DNA of 64,000 nucleotides, taken from NCBI RefSeq assembly GCF_029167205.1, contig NZ_JARFPL010000001.1, positions 1 to 64,000 on the forward strand, read 5' to 3'. How positions within the stretch are numbered: the stretch's first letter is position 1; each line of letters starts with the position of its first letter. The notes under the pieces were generated by a model. That model did not search any database, was not told the DNA's origin, and worked only from the letters and a program-made list of their open reading frames with translations. The stretch comes from Methanocrinis alkalitolerans (lineage in GTDB: Archaea > Halobacteriota > Methanosarcinia > Methanotrichales > Methanotrichaceae). Shown piece by piece: positions 1 to 9,031 of the stretch. The translations under genes were made by a program, and so were the position numbers.

Positions 1-122
1 AGGAGATGAAACGTATCATTGCGGAGTCCTTTTGTAGTTTCGCTAAATGCAAAAGTTATGCAGGTTATTGGATAGAGAAATTTTTATTGAATAATATGCA
101 TTATAAAGATTTATGCGAATGA

Positions 123-320
123 CTATAGATCGTTATCTACTGCTTCTAGAATTGTCTCGTTATCGTTTGGTATATAGTTATTCGGGGTTATTCTATAAAT
201 TCTATCCCATAACAACAGGCTTGCCTTTACCCAGTTTTCATCGTTAAATTCAATGGATGGAAAATACAATATAGAACCAGATGAGCCACTCATACAAATC
301 CAAGGAGTCCTTTTCCTCAC
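123..320 (-). pseudogene. DUF6236-like N-terminal fragment
   Basis: This 65-codon remnant resembles the start of DUF6236 proteins, with a YFPSIEF strand, then a conserved-looking stretch WDRIYRITPNNYIPNDNE and an EAVDN segment. The family is normally several hundred residues long, so only the N-terminus is left; the frame stops at 123-125 and I see no continuation further left. Either ATG at 320 or the internal ATG at 293 could start it. It lies in AT-rich DNA at the edge of a mobile-element island, which fits gene decay. The family call is from remembered sequence similarity only. Confidence 0.4.
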
Positions 321-528
321 TTATATTTAAGGATTTTGGAGAGGATGCTATGTTGTAGAGTCCTTAATCTATTAAACTTCGAGAGTCTCATTTGCATAAT
401 ACAGAAGGGGCCAATAAAGGTCGTAATAATTCACGATCCCTTCTTCTGAAAGCTCCATCGATTACCACCTAGATTTCGAGTAGCTTTGATTAGAACGCCA
501 CATCTCCCTCATATATCTCGGCGCCGAA

Positions 529-900
529 CTATATACCCTCATCAACCGCAGCATGATCCTTCATCAAGAAGATCCGCTCCTTGGGCGTCTCCGTGAATGC
601 CACAGAGTTCTTTAGGACTGGAGCATACTTGCTGAACTTGTCCAGCTTGACTACATAACCCTTTAGATCCTCTATGGGATACGCATTGAACCCGTTCCTT
701 TCGAGGAGCTTCAGCCCCTGGTTCCTCTCCCCTAACGACTTGAACTCAAACCTGTATGTATCCCGGTTGTAGTGGTAAGCAAGCTGCCTGAAAAGATCCT
801 GGTTATCAGCGAAGAAGTATTTGAAGACCCATAGCTTCCCTACCTTGAAGACGTTAATACGTTTCCGTTTTTCTTCTACATCGAAGGTTTGCACGCTCAT
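529..900 (-). CDS. hypothetical protein, 123 aa
   Basis: I do not recognise this protein. It is a soluble, mixed-charge protein with many aromatic residues (VGKLWVFKYFFADNQDLF) and no clear membrane segment or metal-binding motif. A good ribosome binding site (GGAGGT) lies about 11 bases before the ATG at 898-900. The first five codons (MSVQT) are almost identical at the DNA level to the likely start of the unrelated gene at 5918-6252. It stands alone in the island, with about 200 bp of AT-rich non-coding sequence on each side. Confidence 0.55.
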   Translation of the reverse strand: MSVQTFDVEEKRKRINVFKVGKLWVFKYFFADNQDLFRQLAYHYNRDTYRFEFKSLGERNQGLKLLERNGFNAYPIEDLKGYVVKLDKFSKYAPVLKNSVAFTETPKERIFLMKDHAAVDEGI

Positions 901-1126
901 TGGCTACTCACACCTCCGTAATCATGGTCTTCGCACCTTTCCAAGAACCTGGGTCAATTAGTTGAATGCAACGCGATGAGAACTAAGACAATCGCACGGT
1001 TCGCGAACTAGGGCGCTTTTCGACGCCAAATTACGACGCTTCCTTGTGGAAATTCGCACGTATTTACTAGTAATAGTCGAAGTTGTTCGTGCCGGAGATT
1101 TAAACTACTTATTAAATATACATACA

Positions 1127-2272
1127 TTAAATCATGTTATACAGTATAAGTTGAATTATTGAAACAATACTTGCAAGAAATGTTACTACAATCTTTAAAA
1201 TGCTCTCCATATCAAACGGCCATGTTCTGATCTTATCTATCCGATCGATTGCATGTATATAAGCATTATAAGCGATGCAGGATTCTATATATCTGTTACT
1301 TTTATCGTCATTATATATAATAACTTCCAAATCTTTAATTAATTTTAATGTCCTGCTTTCATAAAACTCTTTACAGTTTTTTATTGTTTTATGTATATAG
1401 ATTCCGGGCAATATTAAAACTATAAAAAAGCCAAATGGTGCAAGCAAAAAAACCGCTAAATCGGAATAAAACAAATATCTTTCATAATTTTGATTCAATA
1501 TTCCTGATAAAATGCTTGGGAGGCCTATTATCAATGCGCTGTATGAATATAATAAGTTCATATGTATTATGTTTAATTTGCGGACTTGTATTATTGAATT
1601 AGGAGCATCGATTTGAAATTTATAGGATTCGTTAGAGATTTTTCGTAACAGTATCATTAATCCTAATATTATATATACTAAAGTCAGGGATGCCACCCAA
1701 GCACAAGTCACACCAATAAAGCCCAATATAGAGGTTAACAAAACGTCATTGTATGTGACAAGACCTGCTTTATAATAATTTATAAAATCAAAATATGATA
1801 ACATAGAGAAGATTATCCCTAGAATAATTGAAATAAATGATATGTAGAAAAACCTATTAGATAATATGGAATATTCTTTGAACCATTCGGGCACAGGTTC
1901 ATTCTTAAATTTGTATGGTGCAAATATAGCATATAGATAATTGTCCATATTATTACGTACTTTACATGGAAAATATAGTTCGCTACAAATAAATACGTCT
2001 AATGATACATCTCGCAATCTCCTTATCATAATCAATATCATAAAAACAGATACTGCCCATAGAAATCCCAAATTATTATAATAGAATTGTTTTGCTAATG
2101 GATACGCCAAATCTGATACTAAACCAAGAGTTATTAACGTGCCTATCGACGCAAAAAACACAGCGAATATGAGATATATGCGCGGTATTTTAGTTTTACT
2201 AAGCACAAATTCTATATAAAGTTCATATTGACGTCTTAATTTATCCCTACAATTCTCTTTATCTTGCTTCAT
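1127..2272 (-). CDS. polytopic membrane protein, island paralogue A
   Basis: This 381-residue integral membrane protein has about seven hydrophobic segments (near residues 31-53, 67-84, 140-160, 178-208, 240-260, 270-292 and 360-380). Two conserved blocks stand out: LHMNLLY-like text followed by IGLPS near residue 240, and a C-terminal KIRTWPFDMESILKI motif before the last helix. It is clearly homologous along its whole length to the plus-strand gene at 9845-10966, which has KVRTWPVDKESLMKI at the same place. No function is known to me; no catalytic motif is visible. Codon use is very AT-rich compared with the genes after 16 kb, suggesting transfer. Confidence 0.7.
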   Translation of the reverse strand: MKQDKENCRDKLRRQYELYIEFVLSKTKIPRIYLIFAVFFASIGTLITLGLVSDLAYPLAKQFYYNNLGFLWAVSVFMILIMIRRLRDVSLDVFICSELYFPCKVRNNMDNYLYAIFAPYKFKNEPVPEWFKEYSILSNRFFYISFISIILGIIFSMLSYFDFINYYKAGLVTYNDVLLTSILGFIGVTCAWVASLTLVYIILGLMILLRKISNESYKFQIDAPNSIIQVRKLNIIHMNLLYSYSALIIGLPSILSGILNQNYERYLFYSDLAVFLLAPFGFFIVLILPGIYIHKTIKNCKEFYESRTLKLIKDLEVIIYNDDKSNRYIESCIAYNAYIHAIDRIDKIRTWPFDMESILKIVVTFLASIVSIIQLILYNMI

Positions 2273-2776
2273 ATAGATCAGACGCTCTAATTCTTCAGAT
2301 TACACTATCAGATATCAATCTTTCAGAGCCCTCAAAATGATTATATTCTCTGGCCATTATCTTTGTCCTCTTCTTGAAGAACTCATCTCTCTTGAATCGT
2401 TGACGGACTAGATGACACCTTCGCATTCACCTTCTGTGTGTATATTTTATCATCTGCAGTGGTGTTCAATCTATTCATTTAAAAGAGTATCCTAATTATG
2501 GCTGCAAATACATCAGGATTATTCGCTGAGGTGTAATCTATGATGGTGCTCTTTGAATTGGTCGATAACTCGCTTAGAGTTCTTAGAGGACTATACACCT
2601 TCTCCTCAGATACATGTCCCGGGCTCCATCGCCTTCCCACCAGCTAAGGTGCCAGTAGGTGTGGATCCTCGCAACCCCTTCCGCCGAGCATTTCGCTTTC
2701 TCCACTATGTAGAACCTCAGATCCTCCATCCTCGAATCAGGCTTCAAGCACTCAACCTCGGTTCTTAGCTGTCGGG
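2273..2776. other. non-coding stretch with weak ORF remnants
   Basis: No convincing gene is visible. A 43-codon minus-strand frame at 2295-2426 (beginning MRRCHLVRQRFKR, ending SERLISDSVI) reads like the tail of a protein and may be a gene remnant. A minus-strand frame through 2583-2846 contains a run of glutamates, but that run is only the translated CTT microsatellite. The stretch ends at that microsatellite and the neighbouring transposable element. Confidence 0.4.
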
Positions 2777-2806
2777 CTTCTTCTTCTTCTTCTTCTTCTT
2801 CTTCTT
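2777..2806. repeat. (CTT)10 microsatellite
   Basis: Ten perfect copies of CTT directly abut the left end of the MITE-like element that begins at 2807. It may have grown from, or overwritten, the element's original target sequence, because no target-site duplication is visible for this copy. Confidence 0.85.
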
Positions 2807-2836
2807 GGCTCCTCGCTGTTTTATTTGGTTGGATTT

Positions 2837-4305
2837 CATAGGTCATCGGTTAAGGATCGGTTTAAATAGTCTCGCTGATTTTTGATCCCACTTCCGTCAT
2901 ACAAAATATAGCATAACCTTATTAATAACCTATTGGAACTATAGACCACTGATATATAATTCGCCGGGGGTAGCATCCGTGGTCGCTCGTCACTTAAATG
3001 TGGATATTGACCTGATCATGATGGAGCTTTGTGCTCTGTTTCCGCCTGAATGGCTTAGAGATAAGGCGAAAGAGACAGGTTTGATAAAGCGTGAGCGTAA
3101 GATCGATCCAATTTATATTTTCTGGTCATTATCGATAGGCTATGGGGTCTTTCTTCAACGGACTCTTGCCGCTTTGAAGCGCGACTATGAAAGATTTTCT
3201 AAGCAAATTTTGAGCGATAGTAGCTGGTACTACAGGTTCACTCCAGAGCTTGTTGCGTTTCTCCGAGAATGTGTGGTGCGAGGCGTTGAATACTCGGCCC
3301 AGGAACCCGGTCGAACCCTCAGCGATCGTCTTTCACCTTTCGAAGACGTCTTGATCCAGGACTCCACCATCGTCAGGTTACACTCAAAGCTGGCAAAGAT
3401 CTGGCCAGCCACGAGATCGCGAAAAGTAGCAGCAGGTGTCAAGGTTTCCGTCCTCACAAGCGCAGTAGCTTGCGGTCCTAAGAGCGTAGCTCTGTTCTCC
3501 GAAAACACGAACGACATAAAGACTTTGAGGATAGGGCCATGGATAAAGGACCGGATCCTGCTTATTGACCTGGGGTTCTACAAGTATCAGATGTTTACTC
3601 GGATCAAGGAAAACGGCGGATACTTCGTTTCGAGGCTGAAAAGCAACGCTAATCCTCTCATCATTGAAACCCATCGTACCTGTCGAGGCAGAAGCATCGA
3701 CGTTCGAGGAAAGCATCTTCAGGATGTATTGAAGGACTTAAAGAGACAGGTATTAGATGTCGAAGTTGAGGTGAACTTCAACCGCCGAGCTTATCGAGGC
3801 AAGGAGAAAAAGGACATCGAGCGGTTCAGGCTGGTGGCGATATACAACGAGGATGAAGATAAGTATCATTTGTATGTCACAAATATCTCTCCAGAGTTGT
3901 TGGAACCTGAAGAAGTTGCCAGGCTGTACGGGGCTCGATGGGAGGTCGAGATCCTGTTTAAAGAACTCAAGAGCAGGTATGCGCTAGATATGGTTCCTAC
4001 ATCTAATCCTCAAGTTATTGAGGCGATGATCTGGATAGCTATACTTACGCTAATAATAAGTCGGAAAATTTATAAAGTTGTCCGAGCCTTAAATCCCGAG
4101 GTTAAGATGGCAAGATTCACCACCCTTAGATGGAGCAATATCTTCACCGAAAACGCAAGCTCTCTACTCGCTGGCGTCCTTCAACATATGGGATTAGAAA
4201 CTTCCTTAAAAACATCTTTAGAATTTAGTATGAGTGAAGCAGTAGATCCGCATGTAAATAGAAAGCGCTTTACCGAGGAGTGGTGGGCTTAACCGATGAC
4301 CAATG
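2837..4305 (+). mobile_element. IS4-type insertion sequence, 1469 bp
   Basis: The ends are 18-bp inverted repeats with one mismatch: CATAGGTCATCGGTTAAG at the left and its complement CTTAACCGATGACCAATG at the right. The direct repeat GGTTGGATTT (2827-2836 and 4306-4315) is a 10-bp target-site duplication, in the range known for IS4-family elements. One intact transposase gene (2979-4292) fills the element, and its stop codon lies within the right inverted repeat. The element interrupts a MITE-like repeat whose uninterrupted relative is at 8649-8854, so the insertion point can be read directly. Confidence 0.88.
2979..4292 (+). CDS. IS4-family DDE transposase
   Basis: The 437-residue protein should catalyse cut-and-paste movement of the surrounding insertion sequence. 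It has the IS4 catalytic layout: first Asp in IQDSTIV (about residue 129), second Asp in LIDLGFYKY, and the YREK signature YGARWEVEILFKELK with the correct Y-2-R-3-E-6-K spacing. Length is normal for the archaeal ISH8-like branch of IS4. Translation most likely starts at the GTG at 2979, downstream of a TATA-like stretch near 2951. The frame is uninterrupted, so the enzyme could be active. Confidence 0.9.
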   Translation: MVARHLNVDIDLIMMELCALFPPEWLRDKAKETGLIKRERKIDPIYIFWSLSIGYGVFLQRTLAALKRDYERFSKQILSDSSWYYRFTPELVAFLRECVVRGVEYSAQEPGRTLSDRLSPFEDVLIQDSTIVRLHSKLAKIWPATRSRKVAAGVKVSVLTSAVACGPKSVALFSENTNDIKTLRIGPWIKDRILLIDLGFYKYQMFTRIKENGGYFVSRLKSNANPLIIETHRTCRGRSIDVRGKHLQDVLKDLKRQVLDVEVEVNFNRRAYRGKEKKDIERFRLVAIYNEDEDKYHLYVTNISPELLEPEEVARLYGARWEVEILFKELKSRYALDMVPTSNPQVIEAMIWIAILTLIISRKIYKVVRALNPEVKMARFTTLRWSNIFTENASSLLAGVLQHMGLETSLKTSLEFSMSEAVDPHVNRKRFTEEWWA

Positions 4306-4725
4306 GGTTGGATTTAAGGGATCATCAAACCTGTAACTTGGCCCCTATAACTTCATGAAGATTTCGAAAAACCCCTCAAAATCCCAAAATGCAGACCGTC
4401 CCTACTTAAAGGGTATTTAAATATGGGCGCTCGACCAGAGGATAATCGAAGTCCTCTCATGACTGCTGGGAACAGGGATGATCATGAGACGTATAGTTAC
4501 CTGATGATTCAGGAGCGGGATTCATGGCAGGCATTCACATGATCAAGTCCGCTTATCGCTACCCTGAAGTTACCCACACGGAATAGCTAAGAGCCATTTT
4601 TTACTTTTTGCTGATACCCTGAAGCTCCGTCTCGGGGAGAGCCGTCGCAACTCGAATATTATAAGGTCATATCCTTTTGAGCTCGCGTTCTAGTGCCACT
4701 TCAAGATCAAGAAAAGTTATACGAA

Positions 4726-5815
4726 TAGGACTTACGCATTTGACGGAAGATTTTTAGATGATCCGGTCCATCCAAATACAAACACAAATATGAGGTGACG
4801 TATAAAATTGAATCCACCCAAGTGTTGCGACCTGGACTATATCCACTTTCTGATGGCTGCTGCCAACGTTTTTACGTGTACCGAAGCAGCTCGATGTCAT
4901 CCGGAGGGGTCAGATTAACCCTCCCACGATGCATTTACTCGACTTCTACAAAGATGGCCGCCAGATACGGAGGCATTGTGGATCGAATCATCACATCTCG
5001 TTCGGCCTGGTGAAGGCATCTTAATCGTGGACGATACCACTTTAGACAAGCTTTATGCAAAAAAGATGGATTTAGTTTACCAACAATATAGTGGGAAACA
5101 TCATAGTGTTGTTAATGGGATCAATATTACTACATTGGTATGGACAGATGGAAATTACGTGATTCCTGTTGATTTTCGGATCTATGACAACTACAATGAT
5201 GGAAAGACCAAGAACGATCACCTCCAGGACATGTTGGAAAAAGCAAAGGAACGAGGCTTCCGACCCGATTTCGTTCTCTTCGACAGTTGGTATTCCAGCT
5301 TAGATAATCTCAAAAAAATCCGTGGCCATGGGTGGCATTGGCTAACTCGACTCAAGAAAAATCGACTGGTAAACCCCGATAAAACAAATAACGTTCAGAT
5401 CTCAACAATAGACATTCCTTCAGATGGTAGAAATGTCCACCTGAAGGGTTATGGATTTGTCAAAGTGTTCCGGATAGTTTCCAAAGACGGTGACGAAGAA
5501 CATTGGGCAACCGATCTGATCGACATGGAAGAACCAGATCGAAAAGAACTAGCACGCAAGTCTTGGAAAATAGAAGAGTATCATCGCGGAATAAAACAGT
5601 TTTGTGGCGTAGAACGATGTCAAGCGCGGAATGGGCAATCTCAGAGAACACATATACTCTTCTCAATAAGGGCATTTCTGAGATTTGAAGTCGATAGGAT
5701 CAGAACGTCTCGGGGCTGGTTCGAGAGCAAGCAAAGTGTCATTCGAAATGCTATAAGAGAGTATATAAAATATCTAAATTATAATGTCTCAGCCACGCTA
5801 ACTGCGTAAGTCCTA
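4726..5815 (+). mobile_element. insertion sequence, 1090 bp, 13-bp TIR
   Basis: Perfect 13-bp inverted repeats TAGGACTTACGCA (4726-4738) and TGCGTAAGTCCTA (5803-5815) bound the element. The 5-bp direct repeat ACGAA flanks both ends (4721-4725 and 5816-5820) and is the likely target duplication. The single gene encodes an IS701/IS4-like DDE transposase whose frame is interrupted by a stop codon, so the element is probably not autonomous now. Its stop codon TAA lies inside the right repeat. Confidence 0.85.
4808..5809 (+). pseudogene. IS701/IS4-like transposase with in-frame stop
   Basis: The main open frame (ATG at 4976) encodes the catalytic body: ILIVDDTTLDK with the first Asp, FVLFDSWYS with the second Asp, and IEEYHRGIKQFCG with the catalytic Glu. 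Conserved N-terminal text (NPPKCCDLDYIHFLMAAANV, then PSHDAFTRLLQRWPP) is still readable in the same frame upstream but is broken by TAA at 4916-4918. Either one nonsense change or a pair of compensating frameshifts could explain this. A product started at 4976 would lack roughly the first 55 residues and is probably inactive. Confidence 0.75.
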
Positions 5816-5917
5816 ACGAAAATTCTACTTGCCGAAAAACAGTAGCAAGCGAGCTTTCCGGACACATCTCTGGGAAAATAAGCTAACACTGCTTGAAGGG
5901 GCACTAGATTGAAGTTA

Positions 5918-6252
5918 TTACCATTCGCTTGTAAGGTCATAAGGACTTTCTAATAATCTCTTTAAAATTAGATCTTTTCTGGAAAATTTTTCGAACCTAT
6001 TTATCTTTACCCAATCTAATTGTTGCTCATATGGTACAAGATTATCTTCAGAATCATACATATAGCAAATCATGATGAAGTACCTATTACCATTATCAAT
6101 TAAATGGTGTGGGCCTATGTTAAAATTTGCGTGCCCATGAGGCCCAATAGTTTTGCTCCCACAGCTTAATATTTCAAAACCTTCAAGTCCTGTAAAATTT
6201 TTGAATTCGGAATACTTTACCCGGCATTTCGCATTAACGGTTTGAACGCTCA
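5918..6252 (-). CDS. hypothetical protein, 111 aa
   Basis: I do not recognise this protein. The frame is open up to 6313, but an AGGA ribosome binding site a few bases ahead of the ATG at 6250-6252 points to that start (MSVQTVNAKCRVKY). The product is small and soluble, with a GPHGHANFNIGPHHL stretch rich in His and Gly and a C-terminal KFSRKDLILKRLL helix. The first five codons match the start of the gene at 529-900. It lies just right of the second insertion sequence. Confidence 0.5.
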
Positions 6253-6469
6253 TTAATTTTCCTGCTATCGATTTTTTGAGAATAGATATCAATCGACTCT
6301 GTATAGAGATCAAATAAGGCCAGCTTCATAAAGACTAAGAATATAATTATTAAATTTTTATAATATACTGAATTGTTAATATCGTGTTGACAAATTCTAG
6401 TAAAATTATTTTAAACAAAATTTAAGTTAAACGTTTGAATTTATGCACATTTTGGCAAGCAATAAATTC

Positions 6470-7099
6470 TTAATTTTGCATAGCCTTACTGCGGAATGCC
6501 GGCTTTACAATTCCATCACTAATATATACAACTGGCTTTACTTTATACATGTTATTAAAATAGTTTTTAATAGTTATATTGAAATAAGCCGACGTCTCCT
6601 CGAATCTATAATTTAGTGAACCTGTGCCAGGAGTTCTTCTAAATAACACTAAATCTCCTTCCAAAGGCAATTTAATCTCTTGATCCAACCAAAGCTCTTT
6701 GACGCTTGCTCTGGTTGTAGCTGTATGGTATAATTTTACAGTATAGTCTTTATTTCTTTCTATATTTTCTATATATGCATAAGCCACCCAGTCACTACTT
6801 CCGTAATAACCCTTCCCGTAAACTGTTTTAGAATTTGAGTCTTTTGGTATCAAGTACACCTCGATTATGCCTCCTGTAGGGAACATCGGTATCAAGGGGA
6901 AATTACCATGTACCTCAACTACTAAGCCTTGTAAAGGGTCAAAATCGCCACCAATTTCAGTATCGTAAAGCCCGAATTTAAATATCGGCATACTAAGTAA
7001 GGTATATATTACAGCAATAAAAATCAAAGATGATACGGTTGCCTTTAAGCAGCGTTTGAGACGAAACCAAGGGCCTATTATATTCATATATGTCAACAC
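6470..7099 (-). CDS. hypothetical membrane-anchored protein, 209 aa
   Basis: One hydrophobic helix near residues 23-42 (SLIFIAVIYTLLSMPIF) is followed by a beta-rich, probably extracytoplasmic domain of about 165 residues with many Gly and aromatic residues. I recognise no family. Its ATG overlaps the end of the upstream minus-strand gene (7093-7959) by 7 bp, so the two are translationally coupled and probably work together at the membrane. Base composition is as AT-rich as the rest of the island. Confidence 0.6.
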   Translation of the reverse strand: MLTYMNIIGPWFRLKRCLKATVSSLIFIAVIYTLLSMPIFKFGLYDTEIGGDFDPLQGLVVEVHGNFPLIPMFPTGGIIEVYLIPKDSNSKTVYGKGYYGSSDWVAYAYIENIERNKDYTVKLYHTATTRASVKELWLDQEIKLPLEGDLVLFRRTPGTGSLNYRFEETSAYFNITIKNYFNNMYKVKPVVYISDGIVKPAFRSKAMQN

Positions 7100-7959
7100 C
7101 TAAAAAACATATTTCCGAAAATATCTATATTCAGAGCCTTTATAGGGATTGAACACATTACATATAACACATATATTAACACGATGAATAAACCTATTAA
7201 TAATCCCAAAGATAAAAAGGGTCTAGCAGTTATAGGAAGAATAGACATAAATTTGATACCTACATTGCCTAAACTATAAATAATATTCGACATGAATATA
7301 ACACATATAAATAAAAATAGTAAAATTGAACTAATAAATGTAGAAATAAAGAAAGGCTTAACTACTCCATAACATGTAATGCTTTCCAAGAAATACTCCC
7401 ATATAAAAACGTGAAAAGAAGGATATGGATTTTTTATTAAAAAATATATGATTCCGCCTGAAAGCAATAAGAATATTAAAGCCGTAAAAATGAGGTCAAA
7501 TAATAATACAATAATGAATATACTAAAATTATAAAATTTTACTTTCTGCAAAAGCCATAAAGTTTCCTGAAGTGATATATAATCCGGAATTGCATTTATA
7601 ATTATAATTACTAACAAGACTTGCAAGAGCATCTTCGGAGTAATCAGCACCAGTAGTTCGACAGATGATTCATATTGTTGAATAGCATAATAATTAATAA
7701 GAAGAACTAGAATAATTGATACAATGCACGATATAGAAAACCGCCTAAAACTCCAGAAATCCCCCAAATAATCATTTAATCTTTTGACGAAATATTTTGG
7801 AATATCTAGGATATTCTCGGTCACTCTCTGAGTACCCCTGAGCATATTTGCTACTTCGTTTCTTATATCGGGATCTCTTTGATTTTTATCTAATATATAA
7901 AATACTGAAACGATAACAGCTATTATTTTGAATAAATGTGACAAAGCTCCTATATCCAC
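7093..7959 (-). CDS. hypothetical polytopic membrane protein, 288 aa
   Basis: The protein has about six or seven hydrophobic segments, starting with one at the N-terminus (LFKIIAVIVSVFYIL), then a charged stretch of about 60 residues and a dense block of helices to the C-terminus. No transporter signature is evident. It is the first gene of a two-gene operon with the membrane-anchored protein at 6470-7099. Function unknown. It is not obviously related to the two membrane paralogues at 1127-2272 and 9845-10966. Confidence 0.6.
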   Translation of the reverse strand: MDIGALSHLFKIIAVIVSVFYILDKNQRDPDIRNEVANMLRGTQRVTENILDIPKYFVKRLNDYLGDFWSFRRFSISCIVSIILVLLINYYAIQQYESSVELLVLITPKMLLQVLLVIIIINAIPDYISLQETLWLLQKVKFYNFSIFIIVLLFDLIFTALIFLLLSGGIIYFLIKNPYPSFHVFIWEYFLESITCYGVVKPFFISTFISSILLFLFICVIFMSNIIYSLGNVGIKFMSILPITARPFLSLGLLIGLFIVLIYVLYVMCSIPIKALNIDIFGNMFFRC

Positions 7960-8098
7960 GTCAATTAGTTCCTTTATTCTTGCTATTTAATTGTTACGCC
8001 TTTCTATAGAATTTTCCAGTTCAATCGTATCGAGATTCAGATATGAGATTCATAATGAAGATCCGCTCTTTTAAGGTCTCTTTAAATTCTCCTAGTTA

Positions 8099-8362
8099 TC
8101 ATAGGCTGCAGCCTTCATATCGTAGTCTCCATAACCTCCCGATAATCAGGTCGATTAGCGTAATAGCCAAGTTACGGGAACAAAGTCGATCACACAGCTC
8201 CTGATATGAGGTACTCATTGAAGCCAAACTCCTAAGCCTTCTTATGGATTCGAGCTCATAGGCCGCCTTTTTCAGACTTTCCTCCTCTATGGATTTAATG
8301 ATCTCATCGATGGAGGTGCTGAGAGCATAAGCCTTGTAGGGTCGGCCTAATATCCTCGCCAC
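8099..8362 (-). pseudogene. helical protein remnant, 87 aa
   Basis: The frame encodes a helix-rich segment (SIDEIIKSIEEESLKKAAYE) starting from a GTG. The same reading frame remains open upstream to about 8477 without a good start codon (it reads DFLPGDLLHLLRGYAQAFAE), suggesting a gene that has lost its 5' part. I do not recognise the family. A short intact protein starting at the GTG is the alternative. Confidence 0.35.
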
Positions 8363-8648
8363 CTCGGCGAAAGCTTGCGCATAACCACGGAGGAGGTGGA
8401 GGAGATCACCGGGGAGAAAATCGGGTCTATCACCAGAACGGGCCTGCCAGCGACCCGCCTGTGAAGGACCGGGCCCCTATGCATAGCACAACAAGACCTC
8501 CGGAACGAGAAACTCGGAGGATCGCAGGAGATGATTAAATATTGAGGCTGAATAAAAATATCATGGAAGCAGATTACCGACCCACCTGGCTCTTCGCCAA
8601 CGCCCTCGACGCCTCAGATCGAGGCCATTACCTCTCTTCCCTTTAATA

Positions 8649-8854
8649 GGCTCCTCGCTGTTTTGTGTGGGTGGATTTAAGGGACCACTATTCCTGTAGC
8701 TTGGTCCTAATAACTTCAGGACTGCAGGGATTTGGGATGATCATGAGATGTATCGCCACCTTATGACTCACTAACGAGATCCAAGGCAAGCATTAACATG
8801 ATCTAATCCGCTTATCGCTATCCTCAAGTTACCCACAGAGAATAGCGAAGAGCC
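8649..8854. mobile_element. MITE-like repeat copy 2, intact, 206 bp
   Basis: The ends are inverted repeats: GGCTCCTCGCTGTTTTGTGT at the left, and a right end whose complement begins GGCTCTTCGCTATTCTCTGT; about 20 of the first 24 positions agree. The 8-bp direct repeat CTTTAATA occurs immediately outside both ends (8641-8648 and 8855-8862). The element has no coding capacity, so it needs a transposase supplied elsewhere. Ends beginning GGCTCTTCGC and an AT-rich 8-bp duplication are reminiscent of ISL3-family elements; that affiliation is inference. A longer copy lies at 2807-4595. Confidence 0.82.
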
Positions 8855-8856
8855 CT

Positions 8857-9018
8857 TTAATAAAAGTAGGTAATGGCATTCATCGGCTTAGGATCGCCGA
8901 TCTCGCCGAGAACTGTAGCAGGCTCCTCTCGTACCTTTTTGGCCCCAAATTTCAGGTCAAGTATCAGGTCGTCCAGTCTATCCGCAGTGACGGGCATCAC
9001 CAGATCAGCCAGCGTCAT
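8857..9018 (-). CDS. possible small protein, 53 aa
   Basis: An open frame begins at ATG 9018 (MTLADLVMPVTADRLDDL) and ends in a TAA formed inside the target duplication of the neighbouring MITE. The acidic, helical composition and lack of biased residues look protein-like. It starts 13 bases after the stop of the DUF1699 pseudogene, so it could be the second gene of that operon. The MITE may have cut off its original 3' end. No family recognised. Confidence 0.3.
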   Translation of the reverse strand: MTLADLVMPVTADRLDDLILDLKFGAKKVREEPATVLGEIGDPKPMNAITYFY

Positions 9019-9031
9019 CACGCCTTAGTCC

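Larger units (their letters stand above)
2807..4595. mobile_element. MITE-like repeat copy 1, split by an IS
   Basis: The left end (GGCTCCTCGCTGTTTT at 2807) and right end (AATAGCTAAGAGCC up to 4595) form imperfect terminal inverted repeats. The interior matches the intact copy at 8649-8854, including the block GGGATGATCATGAGA and a right-hand block CCGCTTATCGCTA. Removing the insertion sequence (2837-4305) and one 10-bp target repeat leaves about 310 bp. Compared with the 206-bp copy it carries about 100 extra bases (near 4362-4460) bounded by TCATGA repeats, so the short copy may be a deletion form. It encodes no protein. No flanking target duplication is visible. Confidence 0.7.

Noticed and set aside
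2583..2846. Minus-strand frame with a poly-glutamate run
   Set aside because: The glutamates are the translated (CTT)10 microsatellite and the supposed start lies inside the IS/MITE end; no independent sign of a gene.
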